A DNA stretch of 21,704 nucleotides, from assembly GCA_036897625.1 (NCBI GenBank), contig JAYMTA010001118.1:1-21704 (forward strand). Reading direction: 5' to 3'. Each line of letters opens with the position of its first letter. Position 1 is the stretch's first letter. Below, piece after piece: positions 1-9,087 of this stretch. The translations under genes and the position numbers were made by a program. The notes beneath the pieces are model-generated. The model was not told the origin of the DNA. It ran no database searches and saw nothing but the letters and a program-made list of their open reading frames with translations. The DNA is from Pelargonium cotyledonis (taxonomy: Eukaryota; Streptophyta; Magnoliopsida; Geraniales; Geraniaceae).

Positions 1-1482
1 CATTTATATCTATAAAATTTTGAACTCGATATCTTAAACCGAACAAGTATTTATTTTTAATGAATGCTTGTTCACTTCGATCCAAATCACATATATTTCA
101 ACTAACTGGACATTCAATTGATGTGAACAATTGTTCAATGCATATACAAAAAACTTGAAGTTTCGTTTTTTCCATTTTTAGGATTTTTATATGTTCATCT
201 CTTCTTGTGGTATAAATATAATGTAATAGAAAGAACCGCACTAAAGAATCGAAATTATGTGACAGCAAACACAAAGATGGGAGAAAATGTAGATGTAAGA
301 AACATGTCAATGAATAAATACGTTTATTTCGAGACTAGATTTTGTTGATATTTAAAATGAGAAGAAAAAAAGGTAAAATAGCCTTTAGCACATCAAGTCA
401 AATTTGGGAGTTTATTTATTTTCGTTTTCAAGGTTAATTAGGTTTCTAATTCATTTATTACTTAATTTCAATATAAAGAAAAAGCAATACGTAAAGCCCT
501 AAAGCTCGCGAGATAATTAACATAAATTCATTGAGAGGAAACACAAATAGAAACAAAGTGTGTTGTCATTTGTTATTGTGAGTTTTAGAGAAACTGCGTA
601 TACATGATCTTTAATATTAAAGATTTTGTAATTGAGTTAAATTCGAAAAAAACGAATTGTAATCCGTAGACGTAGACAATTTGGCCTAACAACATATATG
701 TGTCGGGTTATTGTGGTTGATTTTTTACTTTATTATGCATTCTATTAATGACTATTCTAAAAATTATTTTCATGGAACATATTGATATTAGAGGTCTTGG
801 CGCAAAAATTATATTATCATTAACAAATGATATCCAAATTGATATATAATTGGTTGATATCATAACACGATCGTTGTATAAGTATATATAGATGTTCATA
901 TTGTCTCTCAAAAACTCTTTAAAATACTAGTAGACATTAACAACAATCATTTTCTTCAAATAAATTTTGAGATTAAAGTACACTGAAGTTGAATTAAAAA
1001 AAAAACAGGGTATGGAAATAAAGTATACATACCTATGGAAACATTCTCCAAAAAAAAAACAACAAAAAGTGTAAACCAAAACAATTTTAATTAGTGAGCC
1101 ACCAATACAGTTCAAATTTTAACATTTCATTAAAAACTCTTGCATGTGGGCATGAGAGATGACTAGATATGTGTTATGCAGTTGTTAAGTTGATTTAGCC
1201 TAAACAAAAAAATTATGATGACTCAAATATCTCTTTTGTATATAATACACTATGACACCATACATAATCACCTAAATCTACCTTACCATTTAATTCTATG
1301 ATATTATTGTATTACATAGGCTTAAACCCGAGATAGTACATAGTAATAATTTCTATTTATTTACTTTTATTGTACACGAATATACGGTGTCCAATGCAAT
1401 GGTAGCGACGCAATAAGCAACACACAAGTTGCATAAGTGAGAATAACGTTTGCGTTTGATTTCCACTCAATACATTCGAAAG
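1..1482. other. AT-rich intergenic stretch, no gene seen
   Basis: No open frame here has a recognisable domain. The short frames are rich in F, I, Y and N, as expected from translated AT-rich non-coding DNA. I see no RNA gene, no clear terminal repeats and no promoter that would go with a neighbouring gene. Confidence 0.6.
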
Positions 1483-1490
1483 ATGTGAAA

Positions 1491-1700
1491 TTTTTTTTTA
1501 TAGTTTTAAACCATGTGGTTCATGAGCAGACTCGCACTTTCGTGACAAGGCACATTTAAGCCATTTGACCATACCTAGACTAATCCTCATTCGAGGCTTG
1601 GTCATAGGGTTAAAGATTTCTCACATCTCCCTCACATGTGTGTTGAGTGGGGATCGCACTCAACAAAGCACCAGTGCACCAACTGCGCCACATCCAGTAG
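1491..1700 (-). mobile_element. tRNA-derived SINE (minus strand)
   Basis: Read on the minus strand, a tRNA-like head is followed by a body and an A tail. The head has an A-box match TGGCGCAGTTGG (about 1679-1691) and, about 20 bases on, a B-box-like GTGCGATCCC (about 1650-1659), which differs by one base from the usual GTTCGANNC core. The element ends in a run of nine A (seen as T at 1491-1499). This order and the size near 210 bp fit plant SINEs, which are copied by LINE reverse transcriptase and have no protein. The 5' boundary is uncertain because a second copy of the body abuts it in opposite orientation. ATGTGAA occurs at 1483-1489 and 1705-1711 and could be a target-site duplication, but the right-hand one also aligns inside the neighbouring copy. 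Confidence 0.6.
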
Positions 1701-1831
1701 GTAAATGTGAAGATTTTAACTGTGAACAAAGCTCAAACAAGAATTAGTCTAAGTGCGATAAAACAACTTAAATGTGTCAGCCGCGAGTGTGCGAGCCCGC
1801 TCAAGAACCCCAAAATATAAACCGAAAAAAA
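1701..1831 (+). mobile_element. 5'-truncated copy of the same SINE, opposite orientation
   Basis: This stretch repeats the body and 3' half of the minus-strand SINE at 1491-1700, but on the plus strand. Shared blocks in order are ATTAGTCTA (from 1743), CTTAAATGTG, GTGCGAG.C.GCTCA.GAACC and a terminal A run (1825-1831). Similarity also extends upstream over AATGTGA...TTTTAAC (1704-1720). The tRNA-like head with A and B boxes is missing, so this copy is truncated. The two copies form an inverted repeat, arms about 1491-1584 and 1741-1831, that could fold as a hairpin if transcribed. Confidence 0.55.
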
Positions 1832-1858
1832 TATATTGTTTCCAAGTGCAACTAATTA

Positions 1859-2278
1859 GTAAATAGTTGGAAGGGGCAAGTGGTAATTTGGTTGCGTAAA
1901 AAAAAAAACTATATCCACACATGTACAAATACAAAAATAACAATACCAGATGCATATGCAAATCATTAGTGTTCTCTGCGAACTCGGGCTGGGCCTCCTG
2001 TGATCATCCTCGTGAGTGGTGGCCCCTACTCCAGTTAAAGATATTGGTGCTCTGTTAGGTATGGCGAAACAGCCACGGTTCTGTGCTGGGAATTCACTTG
2101 GGGTCTTCTGAGGTGGCAATACTTGATTGGCTCTCTGGCCTTCATCAACCAAATTGGCTGACTTTTGCTGGGTCTCCAGCCAATGAGGCTCCGAAACGTA
2201 GGAGGGTTCGTTGGGGTTGATGGTTGGGGCTTTGAATGTAGCGTGTGTACTGTCAATGCTTAGATGGTACGATTCTAC
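1859..2278 (-). pseudogene. Open minus-strand frame of unknown origin, possible gene or element remnant
   Basis: One minus-strand frame is free of stops for about 140 codons (stop near 1856, upstream stop at 2279-2281). The part between about 1975 and 2240 is clearly less AT-rich than its surroundings and translates to a balanced, proline-rich, hydrophilic sequence (for example PNEPSYVSEPHWLETQQ and ISLTGVGATTHEDDHRRP). Below 1975 it turns into low-complexity C, I, Y and F residues. I do not recognise a domain, and no good ATG or promoter is visible. A transposon coding remnant or chance are both possible. Confidence 0.25.
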
Positions 2279-2404
2279 TTACTGTGGTGGGGACGACCTT
2301 TGGTACTATGATGTTTTGTTTGGTCCTCTTTTATGGCTCACGGGCTATGTTGCTCGTCCTATAAAATCAAACCCGATTGGAACTTGGTTCAGCTATTCAA
2401 AAAG

Positions 2405-2500
2405 TTAGGCCAAGACTCCGCGGGCCAACTGATCTGCACACCACTAAGGCGTCGTTGTGTTTCAACCCTCATGTTCGAGTCTCTGTGGACAATGTTGATA
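2405..2500 (+). mobile_element. Possible SINE head (B-box only)
   Basis: TGTTCGAGTC at about 2472-2481 is a perfect match to the pol III B-box core. GGCGTCGTTGTGTTTCAACC just before it resembles the middle of a tRNA-like SINE head. The expected A-box position (about 2420-2440) matches poorly, and no A-rich tail could be placed. Weak support. Confidence 0.22.
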
Positions 2501-2933
2501 TACTAGTTTCAATTTTTATGTGCAGTGTTAGGTCAACACAATTTCTTTGTAAATATTTAGCTTAAATTACAAATCATCTCTATTCATAATGTTAATGAAT
2601 ATATATTGTTCTTGTCTTTGATGTTTTCTTTGTAAAATCGCTTTATTACATATTTTAGATAAATTTATATAGTACATGCGCGTGATGTTTTTCCAAATAT
2701 AAAACTACAATGAGGGTTTCGCTTGGTTAATTTGGTCATTGTTGAACTCTTTCAAGGTAATCATAATTTTTTCATGAACGTTCCCTTTGGCCTTTGCTTG
2801 TTAATTTGAGTCGAGGATGAATGATAATTTTTAGGAGAGGATGAACATGTTAAAAAAAGTATAATGTTTTATTAATGTATCGTGGAGTTAAATGTCATTT
2901 TACTTTATCCATAACATTGTTATTATTGTGAAG

Positions 2934-3043
2934 TGTTATATTGCCTCCAACCTTATGAAAACTTAATTCTATTTAGTGAAGTCTCAACTTGTTTATCTAT
3001 TAGTCTCAAACTCCACACACTCCTCGTGCGGTATACTTTAACA
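2934..3043 (-). repeat. 3' LTR of the TRIM-like element
   Basis: This 110-bp copy begins TGTTA and ends TAACA when read on the minus strand, so it has the usual TG...CA ends. It contains ATAAACAAGTTG (2985-2996 on the complementary strand), the block it shares exactly with the LTR at 20414-20521. Confidence 0.6.
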
Positions 3044-3135
3044 CCACCCGTAATGTATGAATGCGGATCGAGATCTACTTGAGGAACCAACACAATCCTA
3101 CCACATATGCTCAGACCAAATAAACTATGATATCA

Positions 3136-3241
3136 TGTTAATATTTTTGCATTAAACTTAAAGCTTAATCATTAAGTGTAATGCGCAACTGGTACAACAA
3201 ACAATTTAAACTCGACAGTTTGAACGTTGAATACTTTATTA
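3136..3241 (-). repeat. 5' LTR of the TRIM-like element (more decayed)
   Basis: This copy aligns with the 3' LTR over AAAGTAT, GAGTTT, AGTTG and ATTAAG and ends TTAACA immediately before the primer-binding-like site. Its outer end has decayed (TATAATAAAGTA instead of TGTTAAAGTA), so its edge near 3241 is approximate. Confidence 0.5.
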
Positions 3242-3840
3242 TGAAGTTTCAAGGTTCTTCTAACTTTTTAGTTGTTCATACATACAAGTTGTTTTATGTT
3301 GAATGATGTAATGTTTGAATAATGTGGTATTTTTTTGGAAAAGTATTTTTCCATGTATAGTTTTTTACATGTATTTGATATTACAAGTGAAAATGTTGAG
3401 GGTAGAAAATGGAAAAGTTTCAATATTTTAATGAATTTATTACAAATGTTAATATTTTGTACCTATTTTGTTATAGATCTTTCAAAAAATGTCGTTTAAA
3501 TTTTTCTCGTAAGATTTTACGTATTATAATAAGTTGTTGTTACTTGTTAGTGTATAACTCATAATCGTGTACAAACTAAAAATCGTAAATCTAATTTTTC
3601 TTCATTTAAATCGATAAGTGTAAATAAATACATTATAACATTGAAAAATATCCATTTTTTACCCTAAATATTTTCATTAGTTGTACAAAATACATGTAAA
3701 TAAAATACATGCGTGAATATGTATATATTTTTTTAATGCACATGCTAACCATTGGCAAACCCCAAATTTATTTAAAATTGTAGTTGGAGGCACAACAGTA
3801 ATTAACAAGGCACCGCAGGGTTTAAATTGTCATTAACAAA
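3242..3840. other. AT-rich upstream region of the ADP/ATP carrier gene, nothing recognised
   Basis: About 600 bases of AT-rich sequence without a supported gene, RNA or repeat. It may hold distal promoter elements of the carrier gene downstream. Confidence 0.5.
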
Positions 3841-3841
3841 A

Positions 3842-3900
3842 AAACCCTAAGGGGCCTTGATCTCCCATTTATATTCTTCCAAGTTGGAACTCGCACTCCC
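3842..3900 (+). promoter_or_regulatory. Core promoter of the ADP/ATP carrier gene (telo box and TATA)
   Basis: A perfect telo box AAACCCTAA lies at 3842-3850, directly followed by GGGGCC. A TATA-like TTTATATT sits at 3868-3875, which would place transcription start near 3900, just before a pyrimidine-rich leader. Telo boxes are common in promoters of plant genes for translation, respiration and dividing cells, which fits a mitochondrial carrier. The start site is inferred. Confidence 0.55.
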
Positions 3901-5513
3901 TTCACTTTCTACACATTTCGGACAGAGTCCGCGTCACTCTCGCTCTCGGCGACCTCTTTAAGGTTCGGATTTTTTTTATCTCTCTCTTTTCGCCGTCTTT
4001 GGCTCTTTGTTTTGCTTTGCTTTGCTTTGATCTCACATTCTCGCTTTTATGTGTTTTCTGATACTGATTTTCAACTCATGCTTTATTTTCTGTCTGCTTC
4101 GAAAATCATAGTATTATTTATTGGCCGCGAATTATGATTAATGCCTTGCCATTGACCTTTCGGTTGGCCGAGTGAACTAGAGGAGATGGAATTATGAGAA
4201 AAATGGTTGAAGTGATGTTCCTGTGATTTCCAAGTGTTTCCTCAGTTTCTCAAATGTCTAATTTTAAGGATTTGATTACATATCAATTGCATTATCTTAC
4301 TGGGTTTTGTGATTGTGGTTGACTGAGATGGGATGACAGTATATTCTTGTTATAACATCATTTAAAAATAAAAATAAAAATTCTTTCAATATATTTTTTC
4401 ATTGTCCTAGCAATCTAATAGAGTGTTATATTAGTTTTGACTCATTTAGCCCTGTTATAGATGATGATCGTGTGCTGTTTTCATGTGTATATATGGTTGG
4501 AAAGTCGTAGTTCATTTCATAAGTTGATGTAGTTGTCTTATGAAAAGTTATTTGTTGTTTTTAGCTTGGCTGAATGTTAGCAATGTGCTGATGCATGTGT
4601 AAAGTGATGCTATTATGCTGGGTTATGTTTTTTATATTGTAGTCACGAGTACATATGCATGCATACACAGCAAATACATACATATGTAAATATATTTTTG
4701 TGTCAATTTTATTAATTTCTCATGAATAAGAAATGCTACTATTTGTAAATAGAACTTGAGAGAAGTAGAACAAAATCGGTTGACAATGACATATACATGC
4801 TTATTTATTAAATAAACATAAAAAGGACAAATATTAGATCCTTTGAATGTTTACTAGTCACTAATATATACAAGCCGTAGTTGGCATTATATGATTTTAA
4901 GTACTTTGTTTAGAAAGATTAAAGAATAAATAATTGAACCAACTACCCATAATGCGAAGTGAATTCAGATGGTTGAAAAGATGAATATTCAAGCATCGTT
5001 GGGTTAAAACACTAGTTTGAAATTGAAGTGAGGAGGGACCATGTTCATGTCCTTTACATACTTGTTTTTATTTTGTTACTTGATAGTATTGGGCTACATG
5101 GGTTGCTAATGAAATGGAAAGGATTTGAAAAAGCTTTGACAGGATTAGTTCACTACGGGTTTCACGGTAAATGGATTACACTTATCTCATTAACTTCAAA
5201 AGTTCCCTTTTTTCACAAGTCTTCTATAAAATCACTTTAAGATATTGACATATGGAGTGTGAAGTATTCTACTCTTGAGAAAGTCTGGAGTGGGACTTGC
5301 AAGTTGGTTGGGGGTGTATATTACTGAGTACTGTTGTCATATGCCATGTTTTATATGTGATAGAGATTAGTACCTAGTATTTCACTGCTTTAGATGTTCT
5401 CCTATTGATGTAACTGTAGGAACTTATGTTAGTTAAGCTATTGTGAAACTTGTGCATACATTTCCCTGATTTAGTGTGATACTGTTGTGCAGGTGACCCA
5501 TCTTGAGTTAAAT
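3900..5513 (+). other. 5' UTR of the carrier gene with a 1.5-kb leader intron
   Basis: The leader exon runs from about 3900 to 3962 and ends AG at a donor GTTCGG (3963). The next good acceptor, TTGTGCAG ending at 5492, is 21 bases before the start codon at 5514. The intron (3963-5492, 1530 bp) is T-rich, with TTTGC repeats at about 4013-4027, and has no credible coding content. Leader introns are known in several plant carrier genes and often raise expression. That this one does is inference. Confidence 0.55.
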
Positions 5514-6949
5514 ATGGCTGATGGATCACAGCATCCATCAGTATTTCAGAAAATACATGGCCAATCTTACCTCGTTTCTAGACTTTCTCCCAACTTGCAT
5601 ACCAGAAATTATGGTTTGACTGGCACTTTTGTCAATGGAAGGGGTACCGATTCAGCATATCTTTCACCACTGTCACCTGTTTTTGTGCAAGCTCCATCAG
5701 AAAAAGGTGCTGCTGGATTTGCAGTTGACTTCCTTATGGGAGGAGTTTCTGCTGCAGTTTCCAAGACAGCAGCTGCTCCAATTGAGCGGGTTAAACTTCT
5801 AATCCAAAATCAGGATGAGATGATTAAGGCTGGCCGTCTAAGCGAGCCATACAAGGGAATTACTGATTGCTTTGCCAGAACCATGAAGGATGAAGGAGTC
5901 ATTGCACTTTGGAGAGGCAATACTGCTAATGTTATCAGATATTTTCCTACCCAGGTCAATTTTTCCATCTATGTTATTTGCATGTGGTTCATGGTTACAG
6001 TTGGAATCAAATTCAATATATTTTATCTCTATTTGAAGATAACCCCATATTTCTCATTTAAGGGTTTTACCCGAATTGATGTATTGTTGTTTCCTTTTTT
6101 ATTTTTATTCTCTCTCAGTATGGTAATTTCTTGTAAACTGTGCAACAGGCTCTAAACTTTGCTTTCAAGGACTTCTTCAAGAGGCAGTTCAATTTCAAGA
6201 AAGATAAAGATGGTTACTGGAAGTGGTTTGCCGGGAACTTGGCATCAGGAGGTGCTGCCGGTGCTTCATCTCTTCTATTTGTTTATTCCCTCGATTATGC
6301 CAGAACTCGTTTGGCCAATGATGCTAAGGCCGCTAAAAAGGGCGGTGAGAGGCAGTTCAATGGAATGATTGATGTTTACAGGAAAACCTTGAAGTCGGAT
6401 GGCATTGCTGGACTTTACCGGGGATTTAATATCTCTTGTGTTGGAATCATTGTGTATCGTGGACTCTACTTTGGAATGTATGATTCCCTTAAACCCGTGG
6501 TTCTGGTTGGTGGAATGCAGGTATGTTAGGTTTCTTGTGGACGCTCGAAATCTTTTGTCTCATGTTCGTTTACCCCTGTTGTCTGGTGGAATGTAGGATG
6601 AGTTTATAGTGAGGCTATATGTTCACCTCTTGTGTTATTGTCTTTACAGGATAGTTTCTGGGCAAGTTTCCTGCTTGGATGGGGAATCACAATTGGTGCC
6701 GGGTTGGCATCTTATCCTATTGATACAGTGCGAAGAAGGATGATGATGACCTCTGGAGAAGCTGTCAAGTACAAGAGCTCCATGGATGCATTTAGCCAGA
6801 TCATCAAGAAAGAAGGTGCTAAATCACTCTTCAAGGGTGCTGGTGCAAACATCCTCCGTGCTGTTGCAGGTGCTGGTGTCCTTGCCGGATATGACAAGCT
6901 GCAGCTAGTTCTCTTGGGCAAAAAGTATGGATCTGGTGGCGGCGGCTAA
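5514..6949 (+). CDS. AAC: Mitochondrial ADP/ATP carrier (adenine nucleotide translocator)
   Basis: This inner-membrane carrier exchanges matrix ATP for cytosolic ADP. Coding exons are 5514-5954, 6149-6520 and 6650-6949. Both introns are phase 0 with GT-AG ends, giving 370 residues with a TAA stop. Residues 1-65 are a weakly conserved N-terminal extension rich in S, H, R and K, as in plant AACs, where it is removed on import. Three carrier repeats follow, with signatures PIERVK (89-94), SLDYARTR (194-201) and PIDTVRR (294-300). The diagnostic RRRMMM motif is at 299-304, and [17 protein letters not shown] (73-89) is typical of the family. The C-terminus is glycine-rich (GSGGGG). Length is close to the roughly 380 residues of Arabidopsis AAC1. 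A codon in the same frame at 5487 would lie in the leader intron, so 5514 is the start. The 3' UTR probably ends near 7060-7130, where AATAAT-type signals occur. Confidence 0.97.
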
Positions 6950-7207
6950 TTCGATATTGACGAGAAACATTGATTTCATAGTATGCTTTTGATGTTTAGG
7001 TATATCATAGTTATCAATAATTGAGTGTTGTGTTTGAGCTGTTGTTCTTTAAGCCATTTTGTGTGTGAATAATCAGACGGTTCAATTTCCATCACATTTG
7101 AATGGGAATTGTCATAAAATGCTTGGTCTTCTCTACTCTTTTATTTTGACTTTGCTGTATAGACTATACATATGCTTTGAAATTCAAAAATCAGATTTTA
7201 GATAGGA

Positions 7208-7260
7208 TTTTATAATTAGTAAATTAATCGTTTAATCAACTTTTATAATTAGTAAATTAA
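7208..7260 (+). repeat. Direct repeat, 20-bp unit at 33-bp spacing
   Basis: TTTTATAATTAGTAAATTAA occurs at 7208-7227 and again, identical, at 7241-7260. It lies at the upstream edge of the segment duplicated between the two RING genes. Confidence 0.8.
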
Positions 7261-7320
7261 ATAGTATTTTCGAGTTTGATTAGAAATCAGTAGATATTAC
7301 TATTTTCTGCTTAGTGATTT

Positions 7321-7328
7321 TATATAAA
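7321..7328 (+). promoter_or_regulatory. TATA box of the RING pseudogene
   Basis: TATATAAA lies about 55 bases upstream of the ATG. Flanking sequence (AGTAAATTAAATAGTATT, then GAGTTTGATTAGAAAT) matches the region upstream of the intact paralogue at 9088, so the promoter was part of the duplication. Confidence 0.5.
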
Positions 7329-7381
7329 AACTCCTTACCTTCTAGATTGTTAATTTGTGTCTCAAATTCTTCACTGATCCT

Positions 7382-8094
7382 ATGGCCTCAGCAACTGCTA
7401 CCATAGATATCAATATCTAGAGATCAATCTCCCCAGACGCCGTTTACAGTGCCTACTTCAACTACACGCAACCTGCAGATTATGAAGACGATCCTGAGAC
7501 GATGACTTTTCAAGTTGCTCTATTCACTTGTTTCAGAAACTTGTTTCGACACAACAATGGTGAAGCTCAAGTGGTTGGCCAGTTTCGGTTGGTCCCGTGG
7601 TATTATATGTTGACAATTCCTGTTCCTGCAACGTACAGTGCACAACCCACATTGCTGGAGCGGCTTCTTGTCGAGGCACTATCGCCCATTGACCTTGAGG
7701 AGATCGTCCCACGCCTCCTCTCCTTCGCTGTACAGAGTCCTTGTCCCTCACATTGGAGCTGAGGTCGATGTTTTCGCGGACACATTTTTGAGAGAAGAAG
7801 AGTTCAATGATCGCATTCTTTTTCAGTTGATGGAGTTGGATTTGGAGGAAGAAGTGAGGAGGCGAGTGATTGACTCGTCCCTACAATGGTTGAGGAACAA
7901 TTTTGGGTTTGATTGTGATGAAAGTAATGAAGGAGAAGAAGTTGGTGCGTGTTCGGTGTGCTTGGAGCGAGGATATGTGTGGGAAGCTCATTCGGCTGCC
8001 TTGCTCACATCTTTATCACGAGACTTGTATTCTACGCTGGTTGTGGAGGAAGAACTCGTGTCCCATGTGTAGAAGATCGATAATTCTCAGTTGA
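7382..8094 (+). pseudogene. RING-H2 finger gene, broken tandem copy
   Basis: This is an intronless paralogue of the gene at 9088-9789 and collinear with it from the ATG (7382) to the stop near 8094. It has three lesions. An in-frame TAG at codon 13 (7418-7420) follows MASATATIDINI. A net 2-base loss at about 7740-7755, relative to the paralogue, shifts the frame and leads to TGA at 7760-7762. A net 4-base gain at about 7957-7975 lies within the RING finger. The finger is therefore split: the first cysteine pair (CSVC) is in one frame, and the rest ([11 protein letters not shown] and CPMC) is in the next. Initiation at an internal ATG (7502) would give only an 86-residue product without the RING. 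An AATAAA (8139-8144) is followed about 20 bases later by ten A. No intact E3 ligase can be made from this copy unless the reading is wrong. Confidence 0.88.
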
Positions 8095-8174
8095 TTGGTC
8101 GACGCAGTTTATTTGTGTTATTTAATATTATCTCATCGAATAAAGAGATGTGATCAAGCCCTTAAAAAAAAAAG

Positions 8175-8940
8175 TGTTCATTATAGGCACAAGTCTATTT
8201 AGAATCAGCATGATTTAAATATAAACTTACAAATACTCAAAATTTGAATGATAAATTTACATGCATTGATCTTTTTGCTACTTGTTGAGAGATACAATAC
8301 TTGCACTTAATTACTCCGATCATATTTTATATAGAATCTGCTCTTACAGATAGAATTTGTCTTAAATCATCTAATTATAAATTCAAATTTGAAGAAAAAT
8401 AACTCAGCCCAAAACTTGTATTGATAGCAGCAAGAAGTCTACCTCATTTGTCACAAACATCATCAAATACATGTGCAGGTTCAACAAATTTTCATGTTTG
8501 GAGCATGCTCTATGAGGACCAAGCTCTAAAACTAAACTTAATATAATTCTCATTCTAAAAATAAACTTAATATAATTCTCATTTTCAACTGTTTTTATGA
8601 GGAAAAAAATACATGACACCAACATAGAGAATGAGAATCTTATTTTTATTTTTAATTCTCGAAGTAATTTTTTGTAATTCATATGTTTCCATACAGTATT
8701 GATGTCTTTTTTTCCTGCTCTTTCATAAAATTTTTATTTTTAATAGTATATAGTCAAATATCCAACAAAGCAACACATGTGATCATTGATCATAAACTTA
8801 ATGAATTATCAATATATTTCACAGGGTGGATATAGTTAATAATTATTAGTGTGTCATAGTAAATATCAGTGCTTGTTTCTTGGGAAGCAATACTTGGTTT
8901 TTGTGAGACAATGATAATAGTATGTGTTATAAATTTTAAA
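8175..8940. other. AT-rich spacer between the RING pseudogene and the RING gene
   Basis: No supported gene. It contains a perfect 22-bp direct repeat, TAAACTTAATATAATTCTCA plus TT, at 8533-8554 and 8562-8583. Part of this (ATTCTCATTCT) recurs inverted as AGAATGAGAAT near 8628. Open minus-strand frames here show only low-complexity residues. Confidence 0.5.
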
Positions 8941-8993
8941 ATAATTATTAGTAAGTTAGTTAGTATTCCGAATTTGAGTAGAAATAGCAATCT

Positions 8994-9000
8994 TATATAA
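8994..9000 (+). promoter_or_regulatory. TATA box of the RING-H2 gene
   Basis: TATATAA lies 88 bases before the ATG at 9088, which puts the expected start near 9025-9030 and gives a leader of about 60 bases. Context is conserved with the pseudogene copy upstream. Confidence 0.55.
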
Positions 9001-9087
9001 ACACACCTAAATAGAAACTCCAACTTAAGAACTTCAAATCTCTCCCTTAATCTGATCTTGTGAAATTGTCTCAAAATCATCGTCTAT

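Larger units (their letters stand above)
2934..3241 (-). mobile_element. Degenerate TRIM-like LTR retroelement with both LTRs
   Basis: Read on the minus strand: a 5' LTR (3241 to 3136, ending ATTAACA), then a primer-binding-site-like TGATATCATAG (3135 to 3125), which matches the initiator-Met type TGGTATCAGAG at 9 of 11 positions. About 80 bases of internal sequence follow, then a G-rich ACGGGTGG (3051 to 3044) where the polypurine tract belongs, then a 3' LTR (3043 to 2934) that starts TGTTAAAGTAT and ends AATATAACA. The two LTRs are diverged but collinear (AAAGTAT, then GAGTTT, then AGTTG, then ATTAAG, then an AACA end). The 3' LTR is also similar to the LTR at 20414-20521. LTRs of about 107-110 bp, a tiny non-coding interior and a tRNA-Met primer site are the hallmarks of TRIM elements, which depend on Copia-type proteins supplied in trans. 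Confidence 0.62.

Noticed and set aside
5028-5240. 70-codon open frame upstream of the ADP/ATP carrier start
   Set aside because: It falls inside the inferred leader intron, has no domain and shows no splice signals linking it to the carrier.
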